DNA of 33,676 nt from Bacteroidota bacterium (GTDB taxonomy: Bacteria; Bacteroidota; Bacteroidia; Cytophagales; Cyclobacteriaceae). This document shows, one piece after another, positions 1 through 9,805 of the stretch. The notes under the pieces were generated by a model. It made no database searches, had not been told where the DNA came from, and saw only the letters and a list, made by a program, of their open reading frames with translations. A program made the translations under genes and the position numbers. The stretch spans positions 1 through 33,676 of the forward strand of contig JADFHN010000042.1 of assembly GCA_022567155.1 (NCBI GenBank), in the 5' to 3' direction. Within the stretch, counting starts at the first letter, position 1, and each line of letters begins with the position of its first letter.

Positions 1-626
1 ACCCTGATTACGTCACCGTCATGGTAAACAACTACTAATTCTTCGTCTTTTATGTAAATTTCATTTTTAAATGAAGTGTTAAAAAGCTCAAGTTCCGGAA
101 GATCCAATGAAGGAATGCCATCTTTAAATGATCCAAAAATAAGTTTTGTGGGGTCTATCAGCCAACCATCATCAGGTGAATCAATTGGAATTGCATCTTT
201 CTCTTCTTCTCCATATATAGTTACTTCGGGAAACATGGCGGCAAAACTGAAATAGTACCCCATCATCGTATTCATGATTTTGAGTTTCCGGCCGGTAGCC
301 GGCCCGGAAACCGCAATTCCAAAAATATTCCATTCACTGCCTTCATTGTCCTTCATGATAACCGGAAAACGGCCCGGGAGCAATTCAAGATCCAGCAATG
401 TGCCGTCAAGCTCCCTGTTGTAAGCCTGCATCAATCCATATTTTCCACTTGCAAATACAACAAACTCCGCGCCTTCAAATGAGTCAATCAGGGTGATCTT
501 TGAGGTGTTGTAATCCTGAACCGGAATCGGATCTTTATCCGTGGAACAGCCTGCAATAAAGCCGGATACAGCTGCAATAGTGAATGCTGTTACAATAACA
601 GTCGATTTAAAGAAGGATGTTTTCAT
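1..626 (-). CDS. DUF3179-domain lipoprotein, C-terminus cut by window edge
   Basis: Partial gene: 208 codons are visible, reading off the left edge. The start ATG (626-624) is followed by a hydrophobic signal and a lipobox-like IAGC near residues 23-26, so a lipoprotein is likely. Residues from about 50 to 130 (YGLMQAYNRELDGTLLDLEL, then NIFGIAVSGPATGRKL and YYFSFAAMFPE) resemble the C-terminal half of the DUF3179 family. The following part (GSFKDGIPSLDLPEL, then IKDEELVVVYHDGDVIRV) resembles the start of a DUF3179 domain, so the protein seems to hold a half-domain followed by a full one. The function of DUF3179 is unknown. The ATG overlaps the stop of the upstream barrel gene (ATGA), which implies translational coupling. 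Family assignment is from memory of the conserved blocks. Confidence 0.75.
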   Translation of the reverse strand, partial: MKTSFFKSTVIVTAFTIAAVSGFIAGCSTDKDPIPVQDYNTSKITLIDSFEGAEFVVFASGKYGLMQAYNRELDGTLLDLELLPGRFPVIMKDNEGSEWNIFGIAVSGPATGRKLKIMNTMMGYYFSFAAMFPEVTIYGEEEKDAIPIDSPDDGWLIDPTKLIFGSFKDGIPSLDLPELELFNTSFKNEIYIKDEELVVVYHDGDVIR

Positions 627-1597
627 AAATCAAGCTCATTTTTACCGGGAAATAGAAATTGCAATGTCGCCATGAGCTTTCGTGATGTAGTAATCTGCAG
701 CCCATTTAGATTTCTGTATAACGGAAATTTCCCCGCAATACCAACTAACAGGTTTTGGGAGACATTGATTGCCCATCCTGGGGTAATATACAGCCAGTGG
801 CCGCCGGTGTTTTCATTAGGGAAACCTTCCTGTATGTCCTTACCTGCATACCGGTACCGGAACGTAAGTGACGGATTCTGCAATAGGCCGGCGATCAGAA
901 ACTGATCAGCAAATGCGGTGAACGCCTGAAATACATGTCCGAATCGGTAGGTATTATGAAATGCAAATTCTTTTGAAACAGTATTCACGCGCGCAATGAA
1001 CGTTTGTGTGAATGAGAGTGATTTTCTAAAATTGAAACTGGTTTGGTACTGGGAGGATATCAGGAAATCTACACTTCCTGTGCCAGGCTGCAACGTAGCA
1101 GGCAATATCAAACCAGACTCAATATCCTTGTTTTGCGTAGCTCCCAAAGGCAGCTTTATTCCAAGGCCGATGATCAGGGCAGCTAGGTTTGGCAGAACTT
1201 TTTTATACTGACTCATAATAAGTACATCGCCTAATCCGGATGTTTTACCTTCAATTTCACCGCTTAAGGTTTTGGTTGTCTGCCCAAGCCAAACGTAGGG
1301 TATCAGAACAGTTCCAGTGATGTTTTCGGTAATACCGTAATCAATCTGAGCCAGCAGCGTTTTTGTAAAACGTGAAATATTATCTTCATCTATTTGTTCG
1401 GTTCTCTGTATTAAGTCTTCAATTAAATTATTATCGTAAGTCAGGCTTATTCCCCACCCGCTTGTCGGTAAAGCATGTATATTCAGAACGCCGGTCAACG
1501 GGACTCCACCTGTACAGCAGGTTTGGCTATATACAGGTACGATAGTAACGATTATCGCTACAAGCGATAAACAGAATAAATGCAAAAGGAATTTCAT
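623..1597 (-). CDS. Secreted outer-membrane beta-barrel-like protein, unknown function
   Basis: 324 residues from the ATG at 1597. That start is chosen because it opens directly onto a signal peptide (MKFLLHLFCLSLVAIIVTIV, cleavage near VYS-Q); an in-frame start 24 codons upstream would bury the signal. The mature N-terminus has a Cys-Cys pair (residues 27-28, in TCCTGGVPLTG), a motif I associate with secreted Bacteroidota proteins. The rest alternates polar and hydrophobic residues with many aromatics and repeated GLG/GIG turns, and ends in FLFPGKNELDL, which suits a transporter-like outer-membrane barrel. The stop overlaps the ATG of the DUF3179 lipoprotein by 4 bases, so the two proteins are probably made together. 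Substrate and role are unknown. Confidence 0.7.
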   Translation of the reverse strand: MKFLLHLFCLSLVAIIVTIVPVYSQTCCTGGVPLTGVLNIHALPTSGWGISLTYDNNLIEDLIQRTEQIDEDNISRFTKTLLAQIDYGITENITGTVLIPYVWLGQTTKTLSGEIEGKTSGLGDVLIMSQYKKVLPNLAALIIGLGIKLPLGATQNKDIESGLILPATLQPGTGSVDFLISSQYQTSFNFRKSLSFTQTFIARVNTVSKEFAFHNTYRFGHVFQAFTAFADQFLIAGLLQNPSLTFRYRYAGKDIQEGFPNENTGGHWLYITPGWAINVSQNLLVGIAGKFPLYRNLNGLQITTSRKLMATLQFLFPGKNELDL

Positions 1598-1699
1598 GGC
1601 GGTTCTTTTACTAAACGCTTTCAGAAGTGAATTAATTCCATTAGTAAAAATAAAAAGAATAACGAACACACTCCCTTTGTTTTATTGGTCGCTACCCTA

Positions 1700-1715
1700 A
1701 TCCTGGTTTCAGGAT
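1700..1715. other. Small perfect hairpin in gap
   Basis: ATCCTG-GTTT-CAGGAT is a 6 bp stem with a 4-base loop, lying in the 178-base gap between the rhomboid gene and the barrel gene. The same sequence flanks (CCCTAA) occur on both sides as a short direct repeat. There is no T-run on either strand, so this is not a convincing intrinsic terminator. It could be a small repeat or chance. Confidence 0.25.
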
Positions 1716-1775
1716 CACCCTAAAACAGATTGGCATAGTCTCATCCAGGAAAATCAGAGATAAGAATGCACTTTG

Positions 1776-2393
1776 TCAGAAAATACTGAAGCCTGAAACC
1801 TGTTCGATAAATCTGGGTATTACTTTTGGGTAAACAACAATGGTGAACAAAATGCCATACACGGCCCCGTATAAGTGTGCATCGTGATTGATGTGCGAAT
1901 CAGAATTTTTTGACTGGTAATAGGAATAAACCAGATACAATATACCAAGTATAAATCCGGGTAGCGGGATAAAATAGATATATATCGTTTCTAAAGGAAA
2001 AAACATTATCCAGCAAAAAACAATGGCTGACACGCCTCCTGATGCACCTAATGAAAAATAATGTGGATTCCCTTTCTGTTTTCTTAATGTAGGTAGATCT
2101 GAAACGATAATAGCAGATAAATAGAAAAATAAAAAAAGAATACCCCCGACGCCCGGAAAGATGTAGTTAAAGATGCTTTCCACACCCCGGCCGAAAAAAA
2201 ACAAAGCCAGCATGTTAAAGATGAGGTGCATCCAGCCCTGATGGATAAACCCCGAAGTCAACAACCTGTAATACTGCTTTTGGAACAATACAGTGTGCGG
2301 ATGAAAAATCAATCGTTGCAATAGCGGTTCATTGCGCCAGGTGATTATAGATACAATAACTGTTGTGATAATTATGAGTGTATTAAGAGACAT
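1776..2393 (-). CDS. Rhomboid family intramembrane serine protease
   Basis: 205 residues, nearly all hydrophobic, with about six membrane segments. Rhomboids cleave transmembrane substrates inside the lipid bilayer using a Ser-His dyad. The nucleophile sits in GASGG (Ser118) and the general base is His173 in DAHLYGAVYG. The family's HxxxN motif is present as HLIFNM (His56, Asn60). The protein is short, with the bare catalytic core and no cytoplasmic domain. The start ATG shares one base with the stop of the polyprenyl synthase gene (TAATG), so it is the last gene of the rnr-polyprenyl synthase-rhomboid unit. The substrate is unknown. Confidence 0.92.
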   Translation of the reverse strand: MSLNTLIIITTVIVSIITWRNEPLLQRLIFHPHTVLFQKQYYRLLTSGFIHQGWMHLIFNMLALFFFGRGVESIFNYIFPGVGGILFLFFYLSAIIVSDLPTLRKQKGNPHYFSLGASGGVSAIVFCWIMFFPLETIYIYFIPLPGFILGILYLVYSYYQSKNSDSHINHDAHLYGAVYGILFTIVVYPKVIPRFIEQVSGFSIF

Positions 2394-3370
2394 TATTTTT
2401 CCCGGTCAATCAGTTTTTGTGTAAAATTTACCAGCGGATGTTTTACGGATTCAGACACATTTAACGAATCCAGTGCTACAAAAGCACTACGAATATATGA
2501 ATTCATTTTCTGCTCCGATACCAACCTGATATTCAGATCATTATAAATTTGTGTAATTGCTTCAATTTTTTCTTCCGGGTCAAACGCTTTCATGGAAAAC
2601 CAATGGATCAGCGCCTTTTTCTGAGTGGGATTGGCCACCTTACAGGCTTTGATCCATAAAAAAGTTTTTTTATTAGTAATAATATCACCTCCCACTTGTT
2701 TGCCGAATTTTTCGTGGTCGCCAAACACATCAAGTATGTCGTCTTTTAGCTGAAATACCATTCCCAGGTTTTCACCAAATGATCGTACCAGCGAAATCTG
2801 TTCTGTGTCTGCGCCTGCTATGATAGCCCCAAGTTCCATGCTGAACCCGATCAGCACAGCCGTTTTAAGCCGGATCATTCCCAGGTATGCTGTTTCGCTA
2901 ACCTCGTTCATTGACTCAAAGTCCATATCGATCTGCTGGCCTTCACAAACACCTGTCGCACAGTTGTTAAATGTGTGTAATACTTTTTTGAGGAGCGAAT
3001 CTTCAACCTGCGCGATCAATTCGTATGCTTTTACAAGCATAACATCTCCTGCCAGGATCGCCGTTTCATCATTCCACCTGGCATGCACGGTGGTTTTGCC
3101 CCGCCTCAGCGGGGCTTTGTCCATAATGTCATCGTGCATCAGTGTGAAATTGTGAAACACCTCAATGCCAATGGCAGGAAGCACTGCTTTTTCGACAGCA
3201 TCCTCAAAAAGCAAATGGCTCAGCAGTGTCAGAACAGGCCTGAAACGCTTACCTCCAAGTTGCAGAATGTACCGGATGGGCTCATACAGGTTAGGAGGCT
3301 TGGCTTTAAGTGACAGCGTCTCAATCTCATTGTCAATAAGGGCCCGGTAACGTATCAAAGGATCTTTCAT
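2393..3370 (-). CDS. Polyprenyl (probably geranylgeranyl-range) diphosphate synthase
   Basis: 325 residues. The enzyme condenses isopentenyl diphosphate onto allylic diphosphates for isoprenoid lipid and quinone synthesis in the cytoplasm. Both aspartate-rich motifs are present: DDIMD at 80-84 (within LMHDDIMDKAPLRRG) and DDILD at 210-214. GGKRFRP at 39-45 is the isopentenyl diphosphate-binding block. Phe75, five residues before the first motif, together with an uninserted DDxxD, is the pattern described for type I geranylgeranyl diphosphate synthases, so a C15-C20 product is my inference. The octaprenyl (IspB) and farnesyl (IspA) readings are not excluded. It overlaps the rnr stop by 4 bases (ATGA) and the rhomboid start by 1 base. 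Confidence 0.92.
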   Translation of the reverse strand: MKDPLIRYRALIDNEIETLSLKAKPPNLYEPIRYILQLGGKRFRPVLTLLSHLLFEDAVEKAVLPAIGIEVFHNFTLMHDDIMDKAPLRRGKTTVHARWNDETAILAGDVMLVKAYELIAQVEDSLLKKVLHTFNNCATGVCEGQQIDMDFESMNEVSETAYLGMIRLKTAVLIGFSMELGAIIAGADTEQISLVRSFGENLGMVFQLKDDILDVFGDHEKFGKQVGGDIITNKKTFLWIKACKVANPTQKKALIHWFSMKAFDPEEKIEAITQIYNDLNIRLVSEQKMNSYIRSAFVALDSLNVSESVKHPLVNFTQKLIDREK

Positions 3371-5523
3371 GAAGTATTTCTATCAGGTACAAATGCCAGG
3401 TCAATGGTTCGGCGGTCAATATCGGTATCGACCACCTTTACTTTTACATAATCGCCAAGCGTAATCTTTTTCTTGCTCCTTCTGCCGATAATGCAATAGT
3501 TGTTCTCGTCAAACTCGTAATAGTCATCCGTAATAGAGCTAATACGTACCATACCTTCGCATTTATTTTCAATTAGTTCAACAAACACCCCGTATTCGAT
3601 TACTCCTGAAACGATTCCGTCAAATTCCTGCTCCTTCAACGACTGAATATATTCCACTTGTTTATACTTAATCGAGGCCCTTTCGGCATCGGCAGCCACT
3701 TTTTCCATATCTGACGAATGTTTGCACTTTTCTTCCAGACCAATTCTGGACACCGGTTCGCCTTTCTGCAGGTAGTAGTCTAATAGCCGGTGCACCATCA
3801 CATCCGGATACCGGCGTATCGGAGAGGTAAAATGCGCATAATGCGGGAAAGCAAGACCAAAATGGCCGGTAGGCTGGGTTGTGTATTTCGCCTTGGCCAT
3901 CGACCGGATTGCCAACGTTTGCAGCACATTTTGCTCGGGTTTTCCTTCAATATCTTCAATCAGGTTGTTAAGCGAAGTGGCCAGCGAGTCCTGTCCGGTA
4001 TGCAACTTGTGTCCAAACTTTCGGGCAAAAACCGAAAATGCTTTGATACGGTCGGGATCAGGAAAATCATGAATACGGTAAGCAAATGTATTTTTTCCAT
4101 TATTCTGACGATAAACAAATTCCGCGACCCGCTTATTGGCAAGGAGCATGAAATCTTCGATCAGCTTATGGGCGTCTAGTCTGACTTTACGAATGATGCC
4201 AAGGGGTTTACCTTTACCATCCAGCCTGAATTTCACTTCGGTGGTTTCAAAATTTATAGACCCGCGCATAAATCGTTCTACACGGAGCTTAAGCGCCAGT
4301 TCGTTAAGAATTGTCAGTTCTTTGGCGTAAGAGCCTTCTACTTTTTCAATGATTTTCTGGGCCTCTTCATACGTAAATCTTTTGTCGGAATGAATGACAG
4401 TGTGCCCAAACCATTCATTCCTGACATGCCCGTTTTGGTCAAGTTCGAAAACGGCTGAGAATGTGAGTTTATCTTCATGGGGATTAAGCGAGCAAAGATC
4501 GTTTGACAGCCGCTCTGGGAGCATGGGTATGGTGCGGTCTACCAGATACACCGAAGTGGCCCTTTTATAAGCTTCCTTGTCGAGTGGCGTATCATTATGA
4601 AGAAAATATGTTACATCCGCAATGTGTACGCCAACTTCGGTATGTCCATTGGGTAATATTTTGATTGACAATGCGTCGTCAAAGTCTTTGGCATCAGCGG
4701 GATCAATGGTAAACGTTGTTTCATTTCTGAAATCACGTCGTTTTTTAATTTCTGATTCAGGTATTTGCCCGTTTATTTTTTTTGCAGCCTGAATTACACC
4801 AGCAGGAAATCGAAATGGGAGGCCAAATTCGGCCATGATGCTGTGAATTTCGGCATCGTTTTCACCGGCTTTTCCAAGTACTTCAATTACAACGCCAACG
4901 GGATTTTTATCGTGCGAAGGCCATTCTACGATCCGGACAATAACTTTATCATTATTACTTGCTTTGTTGATCTGATCCTGAGGTACAAAAATGTCAAAAT
5001 GCATTTTTCTGCTATCAGGGATTACAAATACATATTTTGGAGCAAATTCAATACGGCCTACATATTCCTTTCTACCTCTATTAATGATCTCAGTTACTTT
5101 TCCTGCAAGTCTTCTGCCTTTACGGTAGTTGGCGAATATCATAACCTTTACCTCATCACCATCAAGTGCAAATTTCATATGCTCAGCAGGAACACGGATA
5201 TCATTCTCAAGTTCTTCGGTATTGACATACGCGAATTTTGGATTTACGTAATCCACAATGCCTGTTACATACTCGGGCTCCTTCACAAATGAATAACTTC
5301 TGTTACGTAATTGTTTTATTTTCCCTTTTTCGGCCAGATCTTCAAGTAGGATGATCACCATATGCTTGGCAGCCTTATGGGTGATTTTCAGCCTTTTTAT
5401 TATTTGCCTGTCTGAAAAAGTCCGGCGGACATTGTTTTCCAGTAAACCGATTATCTGAGTTTGCAACCTATTTCCCTTTATTGCAGATTGGATTTTTTTC
5501 TTCCTCTTTTTCTTTATCGTCAT
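3367..5523 (-). CDS. rnr: Ribonuclease R, 3'-5' exoribonuclease
   Basis: 718 residues, full length for the family. RNase R degrades structured RNA from the 3' end. The order is a basic N-terminus (residues 1-20, rich in Lys/Arg), a winged-helix-like segment (about 22-80), cold-shock-type RNA-binding domains (85-215), the RNB catalytic domain (about 262-590) and a C-terminal S1 domain (about 630-712). The catalytic aspartates are in IDPADAKDFDDALS: Asp274, Asp280, Asp282 and Asp283. The family signature HFTSPIRRYPDVMVHRLL is at 564-581. It lies 14 bases downstream of the exonuclease gene and overlaps the polyprenyl synthase start by 4 bases, which supports one operon. Confidence 0.97.
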   Translation of the reverse strand: MTIKKKRKKKIQSAIKGNRLQTQIIGLLENNVRRTFSDRQIIKRLKITHKAAKHMVIILLEDLAEKGKIKQLRNRSYSFVKEPEYVTGIVDYVNPKFAYVNTEELENDIRVPAEHMKFALDGDEVKVMIFANYRKGRRLAGKVTEIINRGRKEYVGRIEFAPKYVFVIPDSRKMHFDIFVPQDQINKASNNDKVIVRIVEWPSHDKNPVGVVIEVLGKAGENDAEIHSIMAEFGLPFRFPAGVIQAAKKINGQIPESEIKKRRDFRNETTFTIDPADAKDFDDALSIKILPNGHTEVGVHIADVTYFLHNDTPLDKEAYKRATSVYLVDRTIPMLPERLSNDLCSLNPHEDKLTFSAVFELDQNGHVRNEWFGHTVIHSDKRFTYEEAQKIIEKVEGSYAKELTILNELALKLRVERFMRGSINFETTEVKFRLDGKGKPLGIIRKVRLDAHKLIEDFMLLANKRVAEFVYRQNNGKNTFAYRIHDFPDPDRIKAFSVFARKFGHKLHTGQDSLATSLNNLIEDIEGKPEQNVLQTLAIRSMAKAKYTTQPTGHFGLAFPHYAHFTSPIRRYPDVMVHRLLDYYLQKGEPVSRIGLEEKCKHSSDMEKVAADAERASIKYKQVEYIQSLKEQEFDGIVSGVIEYGVFVELIENKCEGMVRISSITDDYYEFDENNYCIIGRRSKKKITLGDYVKVKVVDTDIDRRTIDLAFVPDRNTS

Positions 5524-5537
5524 TCAAAAATGTGCGG

Positions 5538-6275
5538 TTAATTTAGATTATCCAGCGGCAGATAATCGATATGTTCGACTGAAAAAGTATGGATATCCTT
5601 CAATTTCAGGTACAACTGGGCAGTTACAGCGACATCTTCCATACAGTATTTTGCAATTTTATCCAGGTCATCTTCATTATAATAAACCCCATTTACCATC
5701 GAACCATCAATATTTTCTTTGCTTGATTCAATACCAAATATAGCGGCCAGCAATTCAAGTGATGTGAAATTTTTACGGTCACCGAATTTCCAAAGATCCA
5801 TGGTGTCGATATGATTTATTTCCCATGGTTTTTTATTACTGTTATCAAGCACACGTGGAAGCGAAATACCGTTTACCAGTAGACGTCTGCTTAAATACGG
5901 ATAATCAAATTCTTTTCCATTATGTGCACAAAACGCAAACTTTTCATGATTAAATTTTCTTTCAAGTAGATTTTTAAAATCTGTCAACAATTTCTTTTCA
6001 TCGTGGCTGGCATACACTTTTACACGTAAACCTATTTTTCCATCATCCAGGATCCTGTAAAAGCCGATGGCAATGGTAATAATTTTGCCGAACTCCGCAT
6101 ATATTCCGGCTCTTTCGTTAAACAACTCCGCAGATGAAAGTGTATCGGCATTGTGAAGCCATGAAGCTTTTTTATCCCATTGTTTGCTCATGCGTTCATT
6201 AAGTTGTTTATAATCAGAAACGCACGATACCGTTTCGATATCAATTATCAGGATATTTTTAAGGTCAATAGCCAT
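5538..6275 (-). CDS. DEDDy 3'-5' exonuclease, PolB-like (DNA_pol_B_exo2 type)
   Basis: 245 residues, a stand-alone nuclease domain like the proofreading domain of family B polymerases. The three exonuclease motifs are visible: Exo I IDIET (Asp12, Glu14), Exo II HNGKEFDYPYL (Asp124) and Exo III YCMEDVAVTAQLY (Tyr210, Asp214). The tyrosine four residues before the last aspartate marks the DEDDy subclass. RKNFTSLELLAAIFGI and the DGS segment match the predicted PolB-exonuclease family. Whether the substrate is DNA or RNA is not evident. It is 14 bases upstream of rnr, which hints at co-expression of two 3'-5' exonucleases. Confidence 0.88.
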   Translation of the reverse strand: MAIDLKNILIIDIETVSCVSDYKQLNERMSKQWDKKASWLHNADTLSSAELFNERAGIYAEFGKIITIAIGFYRILDDGKIGLRVKVYASHDEKKLLTDFKNLLERKFNHEKFAFCAHNGKEFDYPYLSRRLLVNGISLPRVLDNSNKKPWEINHIDTMDLWKFGDRKNFTSLELLAAIFGIESSKENIDGSMVNGVYYNEDDLDKIAKYCMEDVAVTAQLYLKLKDIHTFSVEHIDYLPLDNLN

Positions 6276-6343
6276 ACCAGCAATATACGAATATTAGAAA
6301 ATGTTGAGAATAAAATGGTACCATGGAAATTAAAATTTTTGTT

Positions 6344-7060
6344 TCATTCCAGTGTCATATCAAATACACGTGCTATGTTTGATTTTAATTTATCTTGCGC
6401 TTCAGCTATAGGAATTTCTCTGCCCAGTTCTTTCGATAACGATGTGACAGCCTTATCGTTTATCCCGCAGGGTACGATATTGTCAAAATAGGAAAGGTCG
6501 GTGCTGATGTTAAACGCAAGGCCATGCATAGTGACCCAGCGGCTTGTTTTAACTCCAAGCGCACAAATTTTCCTCAAGTTTATTTTGTTTTCTGTGTCAA
6601 ACCATACGCCTGTAAGGCCTTCAATGCGTCCGGTATCCAGTCCATAGTCTTTACAGGTCATTATTACGGCTTCTTCCAGGTACCGGAGATATTTATGTAT
6701 ATCTGTAAAGAAATTATCAAGGTCGAGAATGGGATAACAGACAATTTGTCCCGGTCCGTGATAGGTAATGTCGCCACCACGGTTGATTTTGTAATACGTG
6801 GCATGGATTGACTCAAGATCATCCTCTTTTACAAGTAAGTTTCCCTGTTCTCCGCTTTTTCCAAGCGTATAAACATGGGGATGCTGACAAAATATCAGGT
6901 AATTAGGAGTGACTGCCTGTATATTAACAGGTTTTGACCGGTTGTTGATTTTAATCTCAACACTTTTTTTAAAAAGATTTTCCTGAAATTCCCACGCCTT
7001 CTTGTAATCTGTCAGCCCGAGATCAATCACTTTGGTCTTTTTATTAAGTAGCGAGTTCAC
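6344..7060 (-). CDS. lipB: Lipoyl(octanoyl) transferase LipB
   Basis: 238 residues. LipB moves octanoate from acyl carrier protein to lipoyl domains of 2-oxoacid dehydrogenases and the glycine cleavage system. The signature RGGDITYHGPGQIVCYP is at 94-110. The catalytic pair is Lys171 (ALGVKTSRWVTMHG) and Cys198 (IVPCGI). The start is a GTG at 7060: the only in-frame upstream ATG (7072) is followed two codons later by TAA, and an AACAGGTG context precedes the GTG. It begins 12 bases after the manA stop. No lipA is visible in the window. Confidence 0.96.
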   Translation of the reverse strand: MNSLLNKKTKVIDLGLTDYKKAWEFQENLFKKSVEIKINNRSKPVNIQAVTPNYLIFCQHPHVYTLGKSGEQGNLLVKEDDLESIHATYYKINRGGDITYHGPGQIVCYPILDLDNFFTDIHKYLRYLEEAVIMTCKDYGLDTGRIEGLTGVWFDTENKINLRKICALGVKTSRWVTMHGLAFNISTDLSYFDNIVPCGINDKAVTSLSKELGREIPIAEAQDKLKSNIARVFDMTLE

Positions 7061-7072
7061 CTGTTATGTCAT

Positions 7073-8065
7073 TTAGAGTTGTGAAGGAACATAAGTTTCC
7101 AGCACGTTGAATGAACCTTCAGGAAGTAGTTCAACGCTGTCAATAATGGCTGGTATTAAGATCGTTTCTCCCTTTTTTACTATGATTTCTTCATACCTAG
7201 ACTTAACCGTCATTCCACCCTCGGTACAAATGAGAATTACAAATGAATCAAGTTGTTTATAGGTGCGGGAAACGGTCTGATTAAAATGAAGCAGGGAAGT
7301 ACTGAAATAGGGGCATTCTGAGATCACGACCGGTTCGTTGATCCTACGCACATAATTTGTCTTATAATGATTATAATATGTATAATCAATGGCGTCTACT
7401 GCTTTCTCCGTATGAAGATCTCTTAATTTCCCGGAATTATCCTTACGGTTAAAGTCAAATATCCGGTAAGTGACGTCTGACGTTTGCTGGATTTCGATAA
7501 GCAGAAGTCCTTTACCGATGGTATGAACCCTTCCTGCAGGAAGCAAAAACACGTCGCCATTTACAGCCATTTCACGATTGAGTATTTCCATGATTTTACC
7601 CGCACGAAAATATTCCAGGTATGAATCTTTATCGAGGGCACGGTTGAATCCTGAGATCAATTCGGCTCCTTCATCTGCCTGAATGATATACCACATCTCG
7701 GTTTTCCCAAACGAATTGTGCCTTTCTGAAGCAAGTTCGTCATTGGGGTGTACCTGGATAGACAGATCGGCGTTGGCATCAATAAACTTTATAAGCAGTG
7801 GAAATAAATCACCGAATTTTTTATAAACCTTTTCGCCCACGAGTTCTCCTTTATAGGTATGCAACAGGTCAATAAGATTTTGTCCTTTGAAAGGTCCTGT
7901 GGCTATCACAGAAATATCTCCCGGTACTCCGGATACTTCCCAGGATTCCCCACAATTGGCAAGATGACCGAAGTCTTTTCCGAGTTCGGTACGAATTTTA
8001 TGACCTCCCCAGATTTTTTCTTTATAAATTGGGTCAAACTTCAGCAGATGTGAAATGCTTTTCAT
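7073..8065 (-). CDS. manA: Class I mannose-6-phosphate isomerase
   Basis: 330 residues. This zinc enzyme interconverts mannose 6-phosphate and fructose 6-phosphate, feeding GDP-mannose synthesis. Metal and active-site blocks are QVHPND (104-109), KTEMWY (121-126) and PAGRVHTIG (177-185), and [11 protein letters not shown] (191-201) is another family block. At about 330 residues it is the short bacterial form rather than the roughly 390-residue enterobacterial one. The ATG overlaps the pgi stop by 4 bases (ATGA), linking two enzymes that share fructose 6-phosphate. Confidence 0.95.
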   Translation of the reverse strand: MKSISHLLKFDPIYKEKIWGGHKIRTELGKDFGHLANCGESWEVSGVPGDISVIATGPFKGQNLIDLLHTYKGELVGEKVYKKFGDLFPLLIKFIDANADLSIQVHPNDELASERHNSFGKTEMWYIIQADEGAELISGFNRALDKDSYLEYFRAGKIMEILNREMAVNGDVFLLPAGRVHTIGKGLLLIEIQQTSDVTYRIFDFNRKDNSGKLRDLHTEKAVDAIDYTYYNHYKTNYVRRINEPVVISECPYFSTSLLHFNQTVSRTYKQLDSFVILICTEGGMTVKSRYEEIIVKKGETILIPAIIDSVELLPEGSFNVLETYVPSQL

Positions 8066-9735
8066 GATGTGTTATCTCTTAAAGCTTTATACGTATTGAT
8101 CAGGCCATTGGTGGAGCTGTCGTACAGGCTGACATCTTCCGGGCCTTCAAGTTCAGGGAGAATTCTTTTGGCAAGCTGTTTGCCTAGTTCCACACCCCAC
8201 TGGTCGAAGCTGAATATGTTCCAGATCACTCCCTGAACAAAAATTTTATGTTCATACATCGCAATTAGGCTGCCAAGTGTGTAAGGAGTCAGTTTTTGAA
8301 ATAAAATAGAGTTTGTAGGCTTATTGCCATCAAAAACCTTGAATGGTTTAAGTTTTTGAAGTGCATCATCAGGCATTCCGCCTTCTCTCAGCTCGTTTAT
8401 CACTTCATCTTCCGTCTTACCGTTCATTAACGCTTCGGTTTGTGCAAAAAAGTTTGACAGTAACTTCTGATGATGATCTCCGGCAGGATTATGCGACAAT
8501 GCCGGCGCAAGAAAATCACAGGGAATCATTTTTGTACCATGGTGAATCAACTGGTAAAAAGCATGCTGGCCGTTTGTACCCGGCTCACCCCAGATAACCG
8601 GTCCTGTTTGATAGTTGACTTTATTGCCGTTCCGGTCTGTTGATTTGCCGTTACTTTCCATATTGCCCTGTTGAAAGTAGGCAGGAAAACGGTGCATATA
8701 TTGATCATAGGGCAGGATGGCCTCGGTTTCAGCTTTAAAAAAATTGTTGTACCAGATGCCAATCAGCGCTAGAGTTATCGGAATATTTTTCTCAAACGGT
8801 GAATTCCGGAAATGAAGATCCATCGCATAAGCCCCTTCGAGAAGTTTCTCAAAAGTATCATATCCAAGACTGCAGGCAATAGAAAGCCCGATGGCTGACC
8901 AAAGCGAAAATCTTCCACCTACCCAGTCCCAGAATACAAACATATTATCAGGATCAATACCGAAGCGCATTACTTCCTTTTTATTGGTGGAGATTGCGAT
9001 AAAATGTTTTCCGATGTACTCCTCCTCCCTGGCAGTTGCCAGGAACCAATCCCGAGCCGTATGGGCATTGGTCATTGTTTCCTGTGTGGTAAAGGTTTTG
9101 GAGGCAATCATAAAAAGGGTAGTTTCAGGAGATACCTTATTCAGGGTTTCCGTGATGTGAGTGGCATCTATGTTGGAGACAAAATGCGTATTGATGTGAG
9201 GTTTGCGATATGGTTTTAATGCTTCATTTACCATAACTGGTCCCAGGTCGGAGCCTCCGATACCAATATTTATAATATCGGTTACCGGTTTCTGCGTGTA
9301 GCCCTTCCATGCACCCGAAATCACCTTCTCTGCAAATTGTTTCATCTTTCCTAATACGGTCTTTATCTCCGGCATCACATCTGTGCCATCTACATATACA
9401 GGTTGGCCGGAGCGGTTTCTCAATGCTGTGTGCAGAACTGCCCTGTTTTCGGTTTCATTTATTTTTTCTCCGGAAAAGTACTTGCAGATGGCGTCGTCCA
9501 GTGCAACTTCACGTGCCAGGTCTGTTAATAACCGGAGTGTTTCATTCGTGATGATATTTTTAGAGTAATCAACCAGGATATCCTCAAACCGGAGTGAGAA
9601 TTTTCTGAACCGTTCAGGGTCAGATTTAAACAGATCACTGATTTTATTATTTTTGGATTCCCTGTAGTGTTTTGTCAGTGCTTTCCATGTAGAAGTTTTA
9701 ACAGGGTTTATTCTTTTTAACATCTCGGTTAACAT
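8062..9735 (-). CDS. pgi: Glucose-6-phosphate isomerase
   Basis: 557 residues, the long SIS-fold form. It interconverts glucose 6-phosphate and fructose 6-phosphate in glycolysis and gluconeogenesis. Recognisable blocks are [18 protein letters not shown], the PGI signature [48 protein letters not shown] and the C-terminal [16 protein letters not shown]. The first ATG (9735) is used; a second in-frame ATG four codons later is possible. It heads a minus-strand run with manA and lipB and is divergent from yraN across about 70 bases. Confidence 0.97.
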   Translation of the reverse strand: MLTEMLKRINPVKTSTWKALTKHYRESKNNKISDLFKSDPERFRKFSLRFEDILVDYSKNIITNETLRLLTDLAREVALDDAICKYFSGEKINETENRAVLHTALRNRSGQPVYVDGTDVMPEIKTVLGKMKQFAEKVISGAWKGYTQKPVTDIINIGIGGSDLGPVMVNEALKPYRKPHINTHFVSNIDATHITETLNKVSPETTLFMIASKTFTTQETMTNAHTARDWFLATAREEEYIGKHFIAISTNKKEVMRFGIDPDNMFVFWDWVGGRFSLWSAIGLSIACSLGYDTFEKLLEGAYAMDLHFRNSPFEKNIPITLALIGIWYNNFFKAETEAILPYDQYMHRFPAYFQQGNMESNGKSTDRNGNKVNYQTGPVIWGEPGTNGQHAFYQLIHHGTKMIPCDFLAPALSHNPAGDHHQKLLSNFFAQTEALMNGKTEDEVINELREGGMPDDALQKLKPFKVFDGNKPTNSILFQKLTPYTLGSLIAMYEHKIFVQGVIWNIFSFDQWGVELGKQLAKRILPELEGPEDVSLYDSSTNGLINTYKALRDNTS

Positions 9736-9805
9736 ATATCGGATTTTGAAAAACGGGGGAATATAATTACAATTAATTTTAGCATAAAGTTAATCATAAA
9801 CATAG

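Noticed and set aside
3790-5292. Several long plus-strand frames inside rnr (for example 4765-5292).
   Set aside because: They are antisense shadows of a full-length RNase R with all catalytic residues.
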